Assembly (NCBI GenBank): GCA_016928995.1
Contig: JAFGJS010000076.1
Span: forward strand, 1 to 64,000
Direction: 5' to 3'
Source of the DNA: Candidatus Sumerlaeota bacterium
GTDB taxonomy: Bacteria > Sumerlaeota > Sumerlaeia > JAFGJS01
DNA: 64,000 nt
Part shown: in pieces, positions 17,701 through 25,585 of the stretch
Numbering within the stretch: the stretch's first letter is position 1
Layout of the letters: each line of letters starts with the position of its first letter
Program-made: the position numbers and the translations under genes
Notes under the pieces: generated by a model
Database searches by the model: none
Seen by the model: the letters and a program-made list of their open reading frames with translations, nothing else
Told to the model about the DNA's origin: nothing

Positions 17701-18050
17701 CACTGGATCGTCTCGGGCGAAAGACTTACGTTTCCGGCGCTGGCAAGCAGATGCCGGGCCACGTTCAGGTTATAGTCCACTTGTTGTTGAACCGCTTCGT
17801 TTTCCGTGCGCACGAGATGGTATACGCCCTGGGTGATATGATCCAGGTCGGCGTCGATCAGGCCGTCGACTTCTTTTTGAGCCAATTGGTTATATTGACC
17901 GCCTTGCCATACGGCGAGCGTGACGAGGGCGATGGCTGTGATCATCACTCCGCTTGCGCCCATGAGGGCGAACTTGACGCCGAGTCTCATGTTTCTTGAG
18001 GCATGATTCCTGAGGGAGGGCGGCTGGGATTCGTCTTGGCTTTTGAGCAT
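14727..18050 (-). CDS. Hybrid sensor histidine kinase (Cache-HAMP-PAS-PAS-HK-REC)
   Basis: A membrane-bound two-component sensor of about 1107 residues. Order: a transmembrane helix (about 25-48); a large periplasmic Cache-type region (about 60-385, ending WDWVIGTSVYEDEL); a second helix (about 393-415); HAMP; two PAS domains each closed by an IT(A/D)RK motif; the dimerisation domain with GGIAHDFNN carrying the phospho-histidine; an ATPase domain with DTGTGMP and GRGTGLGLSVI; and a receiver domain with its aspartate in LVITDMTMP. The attached receiver suggests internal phosphotransfer. The ATG at 18050 is chosen for the GAGAGG site 6 nt upstream. No cognate regulator adjoins it. A small-molecule ligand is likely, but its identity is unknown. 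Confidence 0.88.
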   Translation of the reverse strand: MLKSQDESQPPSLRNHASRNMRLGVKFALMGASGVMITAIALVTLAVWQGGQYNQLAQKEVDGLIDADLDHITQGVYHLVRTENEAVQQQVDYNLNVARHLLASAGNVSLSPETIQWTAINQFTNESVELNLPKLIVGETWLGQNRDLAVNTPIVDEVTQLVGETATIFQRMNEKGDMLRIATTVENSANQRAISTYIPAVNPDGADNPVISAILNGKTYHGRAYVVNAWYLTAYEPIKDAAGVLAGMLYVGVKQKAVESRVRHAILQTKVGKTGYVYVLGGGGEDKGRYIISYKGERDGEDIWTNVDSDGRYVIQEIISKATALKPGEMTTVRYRWQNLGESEPRWKIARLAYYAPWDWVIGTSVYEDELQTYRAWLTSGRQRMIRVMSVAGAIITILVGMTFILLTWSITRPIRQMTDVAEKVIGGDFDQAVNVKSHDEIGVLAKTFNLMTSKIKQSMVELRQSEEKYRGIFENTPEGLFRTTIDGRILNANPAMTRILGYDSPEELNACVTDIGSQVYVHSKMREQFIAELIKHGKIENFENQLYRKDKSIIWVSIGARLSYDENGRPHTIEGFITNITARKQAEEALAESRNYLGEIINTVADPVFVKDREHRWVLVNNAMCAFMGHSRDEILGKSDYDYSPKEEADVFWSKDELVLTTGQENLNEEHFTDVQGAVHTLVTKKALYTDKNGEKFIVGIIRDITDRKKVDEEKRELEARLTQAQKMEAIGTLAGGIAHDFNNILSAIIGFSELAMHEIQNKEKSLNDMKEVIKAGDRAKELVKQILTFSRMTETKYMPVSLDTVVKESLTMLRSVIPSTIEIKHNLAASGQVMSDPTQINQIMLNLCTNAVHAMEEGGVLEVELSEATIDENAAQRGLELAPGPYLKLTIRDTGTGMPAEVMGRIFEPYYTTKELGRGTGLGLSVIHGIVKSHNGAIACTSAVNAGTTFEVYLPKIETKTSDENPSGEIQITDANERILFVDDEKILANLTSRMLINSGYKVVAKTDSVEALELFRENPRAFDLVITDMTMPRMTGDQLTQEIIAIRHDMPVILCTGYNERISEERAKEIGVREFVLKPWNLKTLTAVVKKTLNSRSVHPSTSS

Positions 18051-18413
18051 GTCGGGCCTCTCGTGGCTTGCCGGTCGATGCACGTCTTATTTGTGCGTCG
18101 CGATTGACAATCCATCGCGATCATTCAACGGATCCTTTGTTTGGCATGGCTGCTGCTGGCCGCTCGTCGCTAAAATGGTTGTTCGGCGTTGTTTATCGTT
18201 AATGAGAAAGCGGCTTTCCTCAAATTTACCCCGTTTTTAGGCCGGGATTCAAGAGAAATCAATGCTGATGTCCGATGCCTGATGTTGATATAGTGATCGT
18301 GTTTGATGTTTGCGCTTATTATTAAAATCTCTCGAATATTTTAACAGATTCAGAACTGGCGATGTTTGTCTTGAAACACCTTTCGTTCTGATCGGCAATT
18401 TTCAAGATACGGT
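18051..18413. other. Intergenic region, nothing recognised
   Basis: This separates the sensor kinase start from the end of the next minus-strand gene. I see AT-rich sequence without a convincing hairpin, small gene or repeat. Confidence 0.4.
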
Positions 18414-19247
18414 TTAATTTTTCAGGCTGGTTCCGCTTTTGGGGCGGTTGCTTCTCGCGTTCTTGCGCCGTGGGCGGCGCCGGTGCGAGGGGCGGTTGAG
18501 GTTCAGGCAGGCGTCGAGGCCTTGCTGGAATTGCTTATGATTGGCGTAAGGGGGCCACTCGATGGTCCAGTCGCGAGGGCCATTGTCCGTGAGACGGCAA
18601 CCGGCGCTGCGCAGCTGGGCGCTTTGTTCTGCGTTGATTTGCCCGTTCCATTCGAGCGTTGCGCTGTCGCCGCCGAGCAGCAGTCGTCCCTGACGCCGTC
18701 CGCGCAGGAGCAGGAGGATGGCGTGATCCTGGAGCTCGATCGACGCGGGGCGGCGGTCGAGGATGTCGAGAATGAGCTCCAGCACATGTTCGCGGAATTC
18801 TTCGTCGCTGAGTTTTTCCATGGCTTCGGAGAGCTCTGGGTCGTTGATCAGGATGTTGCGCCGGGCTTCAGGGGTGAGCGTTCGCCATTCTCCACTGCCG
18901 CCTTTGCGCAATTGCTGATCCTGCGCCAGGGCATCCAGGGCTTCGCGGCAGGTTTTTTCCGCGAGGCCCGTTTCTTTCGCCAGCATCTGCGGGGTGCGGG
19001 CGTTGGCGCGGGCCAGCGCGTTCAGCACGGCTTCATTGGGTTCGATCCACGCCGGCGGAGATTTCGGCCGGGGGGGAAGAGCGGCCACGCTGCGGCGGGA
19101 AGGTTTGTTTTTTTCCGGGGGTGATGCGGCGGGTTTGACGGGTTTTTCTTTTTCGTCATCCGGCGGATATGCATACGGCAGAAACCACTTTTTGAAAAAC
19201 GCCCCGACCAGGCGGAAGAAGGCGATGATGTTGCGGATCAGATTCAT
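18414..19247 (-). CDS. Hypothetical protein with possible winged-helix segment
   Basis: I do not recognise this 277-residue protein. It begins with an amphipathic or hydrophobic helix (about 4-25) that may touch the membrane. A proline-rich linker follows. Residues about 68-120 (ARTPQMLAKETGLAEKTC, then EALDALAQDQQLRKG) resemble a winged-helix DNA-binding unit. A helical middle and a mixed C-terminal domain follow, and the tail is strongly basic (RRRPRRKNAR). A DNA- or RNA-linked role would fit, but this is inference. Flanking genes give no clue. Confidence 0.6.
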   Translation of the reverse strand: MNLIRNIIAFFRLVGAFFKKWFLPYAYPPDDEKEKPVKPAASPPEKNKPSRRSVAALPPRPKSPPAWIEPNEAVLNALARANARTPQMLAKETGLAEKTCREALDALAQDQQLRKGGSGEWRTLTPEARRNILINDPELSEAMEKLSDEEFREHVLELILDILDRRPASIELQDHAILLLLRGRRQGRLLLGGDSATLEWNGQINAEQSAQLRSAGCRLTDNGPRDWTIEWPPYANHKQFQQGLDACLNLNRPSHRRRPRRKNARSNRPKSGTSLKN

Positions 19248-19653
19248 TGCGGTTCGACGATCTTTCAGGAAATTTTGAGCTGAACGTAGCCGCGCGAGGA
19301 TTTGCTGTCAATGATGAGATCGGATGTTTGAAACGGCCGGGATAGAAATGCGATGGACGTCTCTCCCTGTCCTCTCTTGCGCCCATTCAGGACTTGTTCA
19401 TTGGTCATGCCAACCCAAGGCTGCGCTTAGCGCTTGCCCCGGGCTTTGCTCCCATGGCCCATTCAGGGCCGTATGAATCAGGACAGTGCGTTTGAGAGAT
19501 GATTGTTCGGTTGAAAAGTTTTTCGTACTCGTACTCAGCGTAGCGGCACTCGTACTCGAATTTATCGCTTTCGTGCCAGTTTGTGATTTATCATCGCATA
19601 CGCGTACGAGTACGATTATAAATTCATGGCCTTTCAACAGAGCAAGAGATGAT
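19248..19653. other. Repeat-rich intergenic region
   Basis: No gene is supported. It holds a dyad around ATGGCCCATTCAGGGCCGT (19452-19472), in a segment that reads like a dispersed GC-rich repeat, and the GTACTCG repeat cluster at 19527-19622. Confidence 0.5.
19527..19622. repeat. GTACTCG/CGAGTACG repeat cluster
   Basis: CGTACTCGTACTC near 19529 and CACTCGTACTCGAATTTATC near 19549 run in one direction. CGTACGAGTACG followed by ATTATAAATTC near 19602 runs in the other. The result is a short tandem with an inverted partner about 40 bp away. I see no linked gene. Confidence 0.55.
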
Positions 19654-22038
19654 CTACTTCGCAGTATCGGTTGTCGTGTTCGATGGATCATGCGTCATTA
19701 ATTGCTGTATTTCCTCCGTGCCATACTGCGTCACGAACGCTTCCATCGTCATGCCGCTGCCATCCTCCGGCGCGAGCGAGGGATCGGCGCCCTGCTGCAA
19801 TAAATCTCCAACGATCAAATCATCTTGAATCAAAATCGCGACATGCAGCGGGGCATAGCCCTCCTTGCTGCGCTTGTTGATGTCCGCGCCGTGCTCGATC
19901 AGCCAGTTCGCGCCATCCCAGTCGCTTTTCTCCACGGCCAGACAAAGCGGCGTCAGACCGCGCGCATTTTCCCCGCGCTGGTTCACATCCGCGCCATCCT
20001 CCAGCAAGATCGCGGTGAATTCGGGCGATAATCGCGCCGTTTGATTACTGCGCTGAGATGCAATAGTAGAAAACTGGCTGGGATTAGCCGGCGACATCGC
20101 GTCACGCGTGCCCCCCATAATCCGCAACAGCCAGGTATCGCCATTTTCGTCGATGGCAGACGGATCCTTAATCAAATTCCGGACCAGTTCCGGAGATGCT
20201 TGAGCGTTTGTGTTCAGTGACCTGATCTGGAAACATCGGGTCAATTGCTTATCGCTGATGGTCACGCCGTGCTCGATCAATATTTCCGCCATCGTTGTGT
20301 TGCCGACTAATAACGCGCCTTGCAGCGGACTCAACGATCCATATTGCGACACTTCATTCACATCCGCTCCATGCTCGATTAAAATCTTCGCCGCTTTCGC
20401 TTGTTGTTGCGCTGAAAACCCTCGATTCAAGATCAGGTTCATCAACATTGTGCGTCCGTACCGCCCCTGGTTATTGGGATCGTATCCCTTGTCCAGCATC
20501 AGCTCCAATAAATCCAGCCGGTCGCGGCGGATAATAAAATGAATGATAAACGGCTCCACGAGCTGCACCGTCTTCGCGTCCGCATACTCCAGGGCCAATT
20601 GAACAATCCGTTCGTGATTTGACATCACCGCCGCGTCCATAATCGATTTATCCTGCAATACCAGCCATCGATTCTTACGCTTCAGCTCAAATCCATCCTT
20701 CAGCAGCGCCTCGAGACGCGCAGCGTCGTTCATGCGGATCGCGGCATACATCCCGGGATAACGCCACCCCCAGCCGCAAAAAAACACGGCCTCGAATAAA
20801 AACACAACCATCAGCAGGACGGTCAGCTGCGCCTGCCAATCGGCGAGCGTGCGCGGACAGCCCAGGCGGGATAAATAGGCCAATCGCTCGCGCAATTTCC
20901 ACTTTTTGGTTTGATGCACCTCGGCGTCGCCATCCATCGCAAACACCGCCGCATGCGCCTGGCGCCAGTTTTCACGCAATAGACGGAAAAGCTGCACATT
21001 GATCACTGCGAGCAGCACGCCCAGCACGCAAAGCGTCACGGCGCCGGGATAAGTCTCCACATCAAAAAACCAAAACGCGATGAATTCGGCGCAACCGCCG
21101 CAAACCAGCGGCAAGCCAAGCGCCAAGGCGACCGATACGGGATGAACAAGCAACACCCAGCGTGCTGTGTCGATGAACACGTTGCCCCGGCGATGTTTCG
21201 GATTGACGCGCCGCCGGATCAGCCAGGGCAGAAAGTTCTGATTCAGCAAAAACAACAGCGCCAGGGCGTTCAGAGCGACCCATCCCAGCAGCAAGAAATT
21301 GCTTGGTCCGATCCATTCCAGGATTTTCACCCTATGCCCTGCTTGAAAAAAGCGCAGATAAAACGGCGCGCAGAAAAGCATGATCAACGGCAGCACAAAC
21401 ACATACTGTAGAAACCAGCTCAGCGTCGTATGCACCCGGAAAAAGGCCTGGAAGTATTCGCGCGGCTCCACGAGCGTGAGCGCGAGCTGCTCGCGCATAT
21501 CACGCTCCGTGCAGGCCCGGACTCGCCCGGAGATGCGGCCAGGCAGATAGGCAGCGATGATCGCCGCCCAAATCCCAGCCCACATGTAATAGAAAATGAA
21601 AAAATCGAGATCGAGACTGTAATCATCCCCGATGAATGGCATGGCCAACAGCATGAAGGTCGTTCCGGGCAACACCAAGCCGAGGAAGACGAGTTCCCCC
21701 ATGCGCAACAGGCTCACGCTGCGGCTGAGAAACTTCGGATCGCGCACCAACTCGCCCCGCATGCGCGCACCTTGCCGGGTTCGCCAAAGCAAATACCCCA
21801 ATACGAAGCCATGCAAGGCAACCCAGGCTGCAACCAGCGTAAAGAAGACGATGACGCCAAGGAATGTGCCGCGTTCCAACTCCGTCGCCAGCCTCTGCGG
21901 CAACAGCGCTTGCAACACAGAAGTCCAAAAATGGGCCAGCACCAGCAGCCCCGGCGCGCCGAGGAAAAGCAACGCGTCGATAATCCTGCAGAGGCTGATC
22001 TTCCTGCTGAAGAATGAGTTCTTTATCGGTTCAGACAT
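19654..22038 (-). CDS. Multi-pass membrane protein with C-terminal ankyrin repeats
   Basis: A 794-residue protein with two halves. The first 420 residues hold about nine hydrophobic segments, likely membrane helices. Residues about 430-785 form a series of ankyrin repeats, with motifs such as KILIEHGADVNEVSQYGSLSPLQGAL, LLEDGADVNQRG, NWLIEHGADINKRSKEGYAPLH and DLLQQGADPSLAPEDG. Ankyrin repeats bind proteins, so the soluble half is probably a docking platform at the membrane. I do not recognise the membrane half. Start at 22038 with AGGGA upstream. Confidence 0.75.
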   Translation of the reverse strand: MSEPIKNSFFSRKISLCRIIDALLFLGAPGLLVLAHFWTSVLQALLPQRLATELERGTFLGVIVFFTLVAAWVALHGFVLGYLLWRTRQGARMRGELVRDPKFLSRSVSLLRMGELVFLGLVLPGTTFMLLAMPFIGDDYSLDLDFFIFYYMWAGIWAAIIAAYLPGRISGRVRACTERDMREQLALTLVEPREYFQAFFRVHTTLSWFLQYVFVLPLIMLFCAPFYLRFFQAGHRVKILEWIGPSNFLLLGWVALNALALLFLLNQNFLPWLIRRRVNPKHRRGNVFIDTARWVLLVHPVSVALALGLPLVCGGCAEFIAFWFFDVETYPGAVTLCVLGVLLAVINVQLFRLLRENWRQAHAAVFAMDGDAEVHQTKKWKLRERLAYLSRLGCPRTLADWQAQLTVLLMVVFLFEAVFFCGWGWRYPGMYAAIRMNDAARLEALLKDGFELKRKNRWLVLQDKSIMDAAVMSNHERIVQLALEYADAKTVQLVEPFIIHFIIRRDRLDLLELMLDKGYDPNNQGRYGRTMLMNLILNRGFSAQQQAKAAKILIEHGADVNEVSQYGSLSPLQGALLVGNTTMAEILIEHGVTISDKQLTRCFQIRSLNTNAQASPELVRNLIKDPSAIDENGDTWLLRIMGGTRDAMSPANPSQFSTIASQRSNQTARLSPEFTAILLEDGADVNQRGENARGLTPLCLAVEKSDWDGANWLIEHGADINKRSKEGYAPLHVAILIQDDLIVGDLLQQGADPSLAPEDGSGMTMEAFVTQYGTEEIQQLMTHDPSNTTTDTAK

Positions 22039-22118
22039 GCCCGTGCGTCCCTGGAGTCAATCATGGAGTTTGCCACAAAGTCATCCTCACAAGACCGCAA
22101 TTGATGAGACAAGAAAAA

Positions 22119-22136
22119 TTCCGAAACGTTTCGGAA
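22119..22136. promoter_or_regulatory. 18-bp perfect palindrome (operator- or terminator-like)
   Basis: TTCCGAAACGTTTCGGAA is a perfect palindrome between the glycosyltransferase stop (22141) and the ankyrin gene start (22038). Read on the minus strand it is followed by TTTTTC, which suits a weak terminator of the glycosyltransferase. The central AAACGTTT core also resembles LacI-family operators. Confidence 0.45.
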
Positions 22137-22140
22137 AGGT

Positions 22141-23175
22141 TCAGGTCAGGCACCAGAAGTTTTTTCCTTCGCAGTAGCCTTTTTGCGCCAGGGCTTGGCG
22201 GATTTCGTTGCGGGCGCGTTGGGAACCGCGCGCGCCGACGGCGGCGAGGATCATGCGTTGCGGGGCGGCGTCCGGAAGCGCGTCGGGCGCGATCACGGGC
22301 ACGCCGCCAGGCTGGTTCGGCACGCTGCGGCCGATTTTGTCCGGATTGACATCGACCAGCGCTTGCGGACGCTGGTTCTCCTGCAGCAGGCATCGCAGCG
22401 TTTGTTTGGCGTATCGTCCGGCGCCCCAGAGGAAAAATTCGCTCGCCTGCGCCAGCGGTCCGCGCGCGATGTAGTGGACTTTGCAGCGCAGGAAGGCTTC
22501 GATGCTGTATGCGGGTTGCGCGCGCGAGGCTCGCGCGGGCGCGTCGCGCCAGAGCAGGAGTTCGCGTTTGACTTTGGCGAAGCGCATTCCGGCGGCGAAC
22601 ATGCGCAGCCAGAGGTCGTAGTCTTCGGGCCAGCCTGATTCGCGATAACCGCCAGCTTGGGCGAGGGCTTCGCGGCGAAGCGTCACGCTGGGATGCGGGA
22701 GGGGGCTTTCGATGAAGCGTTCGCGCGCCATGGATTCGTGCTCGGTGAGTCCGTTGACCCAGCGCAGATAGGCCTTCAGTCCGTTGGATTGCTGTCCGTC
22801 CGGGTGCGGCGCGACGAGGCACGAGGCGACATGCAAATCCGGGCGCGCGTCGAGCAGCTCCGCCTGCAATTCGAGCCGTTGCGGCAAGCTGAAGTCATCG
22901 GCGTCCATGCGCGCGAGGAGTTTGCCGCGCGCCAGCTCAGCCGAGCGATTCAGCGCCGCCGGGATGCCGTGCGGTTGGTCGAGGCGTTCGATGCGCACGC
23001 GGGGGTCTTGCGCGGCGTATTCGCGCAGGATGGCAGGCGTCGCGTCGCGCGAGCCGTCGTCCACGGCGATCAGCTCCCAATCGTTCAGCGTCTGGGTCTG
23101 GATCGAGTCCAGCGCTTCGCGCAATGTTTGCGCGGCGTCACGGGCCGGGAGCAAGATGGAAATGCGTGGTTTCAT
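22141..23175 (-). CDS. GT2 glycosyltransferase with C-terminal nucleotide-binding-like domain
   Basis: A 344-residue protein. Residues 1 to about 235 are a GT-A type family 2 glycosyltransferase: ISILLPARDAAQTL at the start, VDDGSRD, the metal-binding RMDADD, and the late WPEDYDLWLRM motif. Residues about 250-340 (EFFLWGAGRYAKQTL, then ALVDVNPDKIG) look like a small Rossmann-like domain with GAGxxG, of the type seen at the N-terminus of some sugar acetyltransferases. It probably transfers a sugar from a nucleotide donor in surface glycan synthesis. It stands alone, so donor and acceptor are unknown. Confidence 0.82.
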   Translation of the reverse strand: MKPRISILLPARDAAQTLREALDSIQTQTLNDWELIAVDDGSRDATPAILREYAAQDPRVRIERLDQPHGIPAALNRSAELARGKLLARMDADDFSLPQRLELQAELLDARPDLHVASCLVAPHPDGQQSNGLKAYLRWVNGLTEHESMARERFIESPLPHPSVTLRREALAQAGGYRESGWPEDYDLWLRMFAAGMRFAKVKRELLLWRDAPARASRAQPAYSIEAFLRCKVHYIARGPLAQASEFFLWGAGRYAKQTLRCLLQENQRPQALVDVNPDKIGRSVPNQPGGVPVIAPDALPDAAPQRMILAAVGARGSQRARNEIRQALAQKGYCEGKNFWCLT

Positions 23176-23191
23176 GGGGCCTTGCGCGCGT

Positions 23192-23354
23192 TGAGACTGT
23201 ACCGCATTATAATCGTGGATTTCAATCCGTACCGCGACCGTCAGGGAGCGGCCCGTAATGTATTACCGCTACGCCGTCTGGGCCGCTCCTTCACAGTCGC
23301 GGTACGGATTGCGATGTCTTTCGAAAACAGCGTTAATTTTGCGGATCAGTATAG
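23192..23354. repeat. Palindromic MITE-like element, copy 2
   Basis: The ends TGAGACTGTACCGCATTATA and TTTTGCGGATCAGTATAG are inverted. The core again has CCGTACCGCGACCGTCAGG facing CACAGTCGCGGTACGG. It lies between the glycosyltransferase start and the aroQ stop. Confidence 0.8.
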
Positions 23355-23423
23355 GTTTTGGCGCGCAGATTTGATCTTCGCCGGATGACGGATTTAATCA
23401 AGCATGAACGCGAAAAATATGGA

Positions 23424-23867
23424 TCAGGAGCCGGCGATCATGCGGCGGGCGGCCCAGAGGGCCATCAGGTATCCGAGCGGTCCGAAGCCGGCGATTTGGC
23501 CTTTCGCGACGGGTGCGACGAAAGAATGATGACGGAATTCTTCGCGCTGATAGATGTTGGACAGGTGCACTTCGATAGTGGATATGCCGACGCCGGCGAG
23601 GGCGTCGCGAATGGCCACGCTGGTGTGCGTATAGGCGCCGGGGTTGATAATGATCACTTCGACGGCGTCTTTGGCGGCTTGATGGATGCGATCCACGATG
23701 GCGCCTTCATTGTTGCTTTGAAAGGTCTCCGCCTGCAGTTGCAGAGCGGCGGCTTCTTCGATGAATTCCGCTTCGATGTCGGCGAGGGTGCGCGAGCCGT
23801 AAATATCCGTCTCCCGCGTGCCCAGCAGGTTCAGGTTGGGGCCGTTGATGAGCAGTATTTTCGACAT
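23424..23867 (-). CDS. aroQ: Type II 3-dehydroquinate dehydratase
   Basis: Third step of the shikimate pathway: dehydration of 3-dehydroquinate to 3-dehydroshikimate in the cytosol. At 147 residues it has the usual length of the dodecameric type II enzyme. Visible motifs are [13 protein letters not shown], the catalytic-loop tyrosine in IYGS, the [16 protein letters not shown] substrate segment, and the [17 protein letters not shown] motif with the active histidine. It lies 52 bp downstream of aroB on the same strand, so the two form an operon for consecutive steps. Confidence 0.95.
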   Translation of the reverse strand: MSKILLINGPNLNLLGTRETDIYGSRTLADIEAEFIEEAAALQLQAETFQSNNEGAIVDRIHQAAKDAVEVIIINPGAYTHTSVAIRDALAGVGISTIEVHLSNIYQREEFRHHSFVAPVAKGQIAGFGPLGYLMALWAARRMIAGS

Positions 23868-23919
23868 GGTTCGTGATCTGCGTTCCGAGTTTAGTGTTCA
23901 GATTTTCACGCGGCGCGTT

Positions 23920-25041
23920 TCATTGAGCTTCCCGTGTTTCACGGAGCGTGGCCATGATTGGGGCTTTATCAACGTCGTCGCGGATTTCGATTCGTCCGAT
24001 GCGAACAGGCAGCACGAGCCGCAGCTTGCCGTTGTGGACTTTTTTGTCCCTGCGCATGCGGTCCCAGATGTCTTCCGGATCGATATGAGCCGGGAATCGA
24101 ACGGGCAGTCCGGAATCCTTGATCAATGTTTCAATGGCGTTCGCCTGATCGGCGGGGAGCATTTCGAGGCGCTGCGACAGGCGCGCGCCGATGATCATGC
24201 CCAGAGCCACGGCTTCGCCATGCTTGAAGTGTTCGTATTTGGTGATCGCTTCCAGGGCGTGGCCGAAGGTGTGGCCATAGTTCAGGATGGCGCGGATTCC
24301 GCTTTCGCGTTCATCCTGGCGCACGACTTCGGCCTTGATTTCGCAGCTGCGCCGGATGATTTCCAGCATGCAGGACGAATCTTTTTCCATAATCCGGGCA
24401 AGATTGACACGGCAGTAGTCGAAAAATTCCCCGCTCCAGATCACGCCGTATTTGATGACTTCGGCGAATCCGGCGCGGAATTCCGCGTCGGGGAGCGTGT
24501 CGAGCGTGCTGAAATCGATAAAGACCAAAATCGGCTGATGGAATGCGCCGATCATGTTCTTGCCGTGCGGATGATTGACTCCGGTTTTGCCGCCGACGCT
24601 GCTGTCCACCATCGCGAGCAGCGAGGTCGGAACCTGGACATATGGAATGCCGCGCATGAAGGTTGCGGCGGCGAAGCCGGTGATGTCGCCCACGACGCCG
24701 CCGCCAAGGGCGAGCAACAGGGTCTGGCGGTCGTAATGGTAGTCGATCAGAAAGTTATAGATCGACATCAGCGTGTCGTGATTTTTGAAGGGTTCGCCGT
24801 CCGGCAGGGCGAAAACTTCCGGGAGGAACTCCGCCTCGGCGAGTGTCGCATGGACTTCCTGATCGTAATGCTTGCCGATGGGATGCGTCGTCACCACCAC
24901 GACGCGGTCGTGTTTGTGGATCTGACGCAAGACCTTGCCCAGGTTCTTGAGAATGTTCGAACCAATGACGATGAAGTAACTCCGCTCGCCTAATTCCACC
25001 CGCAATTTCGTCACATTTCCGGTTAGCTGGCTCACGACCAT
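23920..25041 (-). CDS. aroB: 3-dehydroquinate synthase
   Basis: Second step of the shikimate pathway: conversion of DAHP to 3-dehydroquinate, using NAD and a divalent metal. It has 373 residues. Motifs are the DGEPFKN segment, ALGGGVVGDITGFAA for NAD binding, VPTSLLAMVDSSVGGKTGVNHPHGKNMIG, the RAGFAEVIKYG segment, and GHTFGHALE with a metal-binding histidine. The ATG at 25041 follows CCAAGG. It is immediately upstream of aroQ. A membrane protein gene lies 60 bp before it and could share its promoter. Confidence 0.95.
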   Translation of the reverse strand: MVVSQLTGNVTKLRVELGERSYFIVIGSNILKNLGKVLRQIHKHDRVVVVTTHPIGKHYDQEVHATLAEAEFLPEVFALPDGEPFKNHDTLMSIYNFLIDYHYDRQTLLLALGGGVVGDITGFAAATFMRGIPYVQVPTSLLAMVDSSVGGKTGVNHPHGKNMIGAFHQPILVFIDFSTLDTLPDAEFRAGFAEVIKYGVIWSGEFFDYCRVNLARIMEKDSSCMLEIIRRSCEIKAEVVRQDERESGIRAILNYGHTFGHALEAITKYEHFKHGEAVALGMIIGARLSQRLEMLPADQANAIETLIKDSGLPVRFPAHIDPEDIWDRMRRDKKVHNGKLRLVLPVRIGRIEIRDDVDKAPIMATLRETREAQ

Positions 25042-25101
25042 ACATCCTTGGAGTTCAAGGGGCCGCGGGTTTTCAGCGGCGCCCGAACTGAAGCATTTGG
25101 T

Positions 25102-25392
25102 TTATTTTTTCTCCCGCTTTTCTTTCCTCTCCTTGCCAATCGCAATGATCGCTCCAAAGGCGAAGACAAAGCCAAAGCCGATGTAGACATAGACGCTTGG
25201 TGAATTTTCTTCAGCCTGGGTCCATTTCCAGTAATATAGAAATCCCGCCGCTGCCGCAATAAAATAAAGATATACAAAAGTAAAGTCGTGCTTATGGAAA
25301 ATCCATCCTGCCAATCGGGGCATCACGATTACGCCAAAAATCAGCAGCGCGATTAAGATAAGCCCATACTTCAGCGTACTTGCATCCAACAT
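25102..25392 (-). CDS. Small membrane protein, unknown function
   Basis: A 96-residue protein with three hydrophobic segments (about 8-32, 38-56 and 66-84) and a highly charged Lys/Glu tail (IGKERKEKREKK). I do not recognise the family. GGAGG lies about 12 nt before the ATG. It is 60 bp upstream of aroB on the same strand, so co-transcription is possible, but no functional link is known. Confidence 0.65.
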   Translation of the reverse strand: MLDASTLKYGLILIALLIFGVIVMPRLAGWIFHKHDFTFVYLYFIAAAAGFLYYWKWTQAEENSPSVYVYIGFGFVFAFGAIIAIGKERKEKREKK

Positions 25393-25585
25393 AAACCGTC
25401 TTGTCCTCCATTTGCCAATTTAGATTGCGATTATGCTCATGCCGCCCGTTGAAGGTCAATTCCTTTTTCCCTGCCGCGTGGTATTGACGATTTTGCATCA
25501 TTTCGCCGATATAGCAAATAAGCAATCTGAATTCAGAGTGATACGGCTGATCTGTGACGGCTGCATCAGTGGCGGTTATGGTTGC

